DNA from: CAVWDI01 sp963753725
GTDB lineage: Bacteria; Chloroflexota; Anaerolineae; Anaerolineales; UBA4823
Direction: 5' to 3'
Assembly: GCA_963753725.1 (NCBI GenBank)
Contig: CAVWDI010000003.1
Span: forward strand, 62,001-126,000
DNA length: 64,000 nt
How positions within the stretch are numbered: position 1 is the first letter of the stretch; each line of letters begins with the position of its first letter. The notes beneath the pieces are model-generated. The model made no database searches, was not told the origin of the DNA, and worked only from the letters and a program-made list of their open reading frames with translations. The position numbers and the translations under genes are program-made. Positions 63,893-64,000 of the stretch are shown here, piece after piece.

Positions 63893-64000
63893 TTAAAACT
63901 TGCCACTGTTCACCCACTCCTCTTCCGGTTGGACTGGTTCTGCATTATCCCAATGTTCGACCACCAATCCATTTTCGATACGGAATAGATCGACCTGAGC
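63893..64000 (-). CDS. NTF2/SnoaL-like protein, C-terminal end (rest outside window)
   Basis: The last 35 residues of a frame entering from the right edge: DLFRIENGLVVEHWDNAEPV, ending GKF and TAA at 63893-63895. The pattern D-x-F-R-x-E-N-G-x-x-V-E-H-W-D is typical of small SnoaL-like / nuclear transport factor 2 family proteins with a polyketide-cyclase fold. It is transcribed in the same direction as argG, with 46 bases between its stop and the leader ATG; the argG promoter overlaps this gap. Confidence 0.7.
   Translation of the reverse strand, partial: AQVDLFRIENGLVVEHWDNAEPVQPEEEWVNSGKF

Overview
The window looks like one stretch of chromosome from an anaerobic, fermentative bacterium of the Chloroflexota, most likely class Anaerolineae. 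The hints are the Ala/Glu/Pro-rich linker after the lipobox of the sugar-binding lipoprotein, the DUF5667-type anti-sigma factor, the mix of group 4 and group 3b [NiFe] hydrogenases, the corrinoid/MttB-type genes and the moderate GC content. No rRNA, tRNA, CRISPR array, transposase or integrase was recognised. The taxonomic call is an inference from gene style, not from a marker gene.

Layout. 1-1.2 kb: 3' end of an NhaC-type Na+/H+ antiporter. 1.2-4.2 kb: a small accessory stretch with a broken alpha/beta hydrolase between two copies of an unknown two-block repeat, a P-loop kinase-like protein and a DUF7768-like protein. 4.2-13.7 kb (minus strand): one catabolic cluster, an eIF2B-like protein, a sugar ABC transporter (binding lipoprotein and two permeases, no ATPase), a three-subunit molybdenum hydroxylase and an FGGY kinase placed inside the hydroxylase genes. 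14.3-17.5 kb: small exported, SRPBCC, ASCH/PUA-like and Rieske-like proteins. 17.9-31.9 kb: two paralogous sensor kinase/response regulator pairs around a PstSCAB-like phosphate operon extended by a second anion-binding protein, a Na+/phosphate carrier and universal stress proteins. 32.2-46.8 kb (plus strand): a TauE/SafE exporter, then a polycistron starting with a pentapeptide-repeat gene, continuing through an energy-converting group 4 [NiFe] hydrogenase (NuoJ-K-L-M/N-A-B-C-D-H-I-like plus protease) and a group 3b NAD(P)-linked hydrogenase (beta-gamma-delta-alpha plus protease). 46.9-50.7 kb: a two-component relay. 50.7-55.1 kb (minus): PLP sulfur-amino-acid enzyme, C45 acylase-like protein, corrinoid protein and Lrp regulator, followed by relics of an MttB methyltransferase and an amidohydrolase. 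55.3-60.7 kb: DUF4405 membrane protein, DUF5666-like protein, two-component system, ECF sigma factor and an anti-sigma factor with a very long Q/N-rich tail. 60.9-63.9 kb (minus): argG-argH behind an apparent arginine leader-peptide attenuator. The window ends in the 3' part of an NTF2/SnoaL-like gene.

Two regulatory signals stand out. (1) Three promoters (about 20.72, 31.95 and 33.04 kb) carry the same array of four 6-bp half-sites, consensus TGTTAC/TGTCAC, spaced 11-12 bp, followed by a -10 box about 14-16 bp after the last one. This is the geometry of a PhoB/OmpR-type activator site. It would link the phosphate operon, the TauE/SafE gene and the hydrogenase polycistron into one regulon. 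(2) The argG leader has a strong promoter, an apparently leaderless 32-codon ORF with clustered Arg codons, an intrinsic terminator, and a segment in the ORF able to pair with the terminator's 5' arm, i.e. all parts of classical ribosome-mediated attenuation.

Caution on quality: at least 20 single-base frame breaks are spread over about 14 genes, including core subunits whose motifs are otherwise intact. Uncorrected indel errors are the simplest explanation. Such genes are therefore annotated as single CDS with the breaks stated; only genes with larger loss are called pseudogenes.
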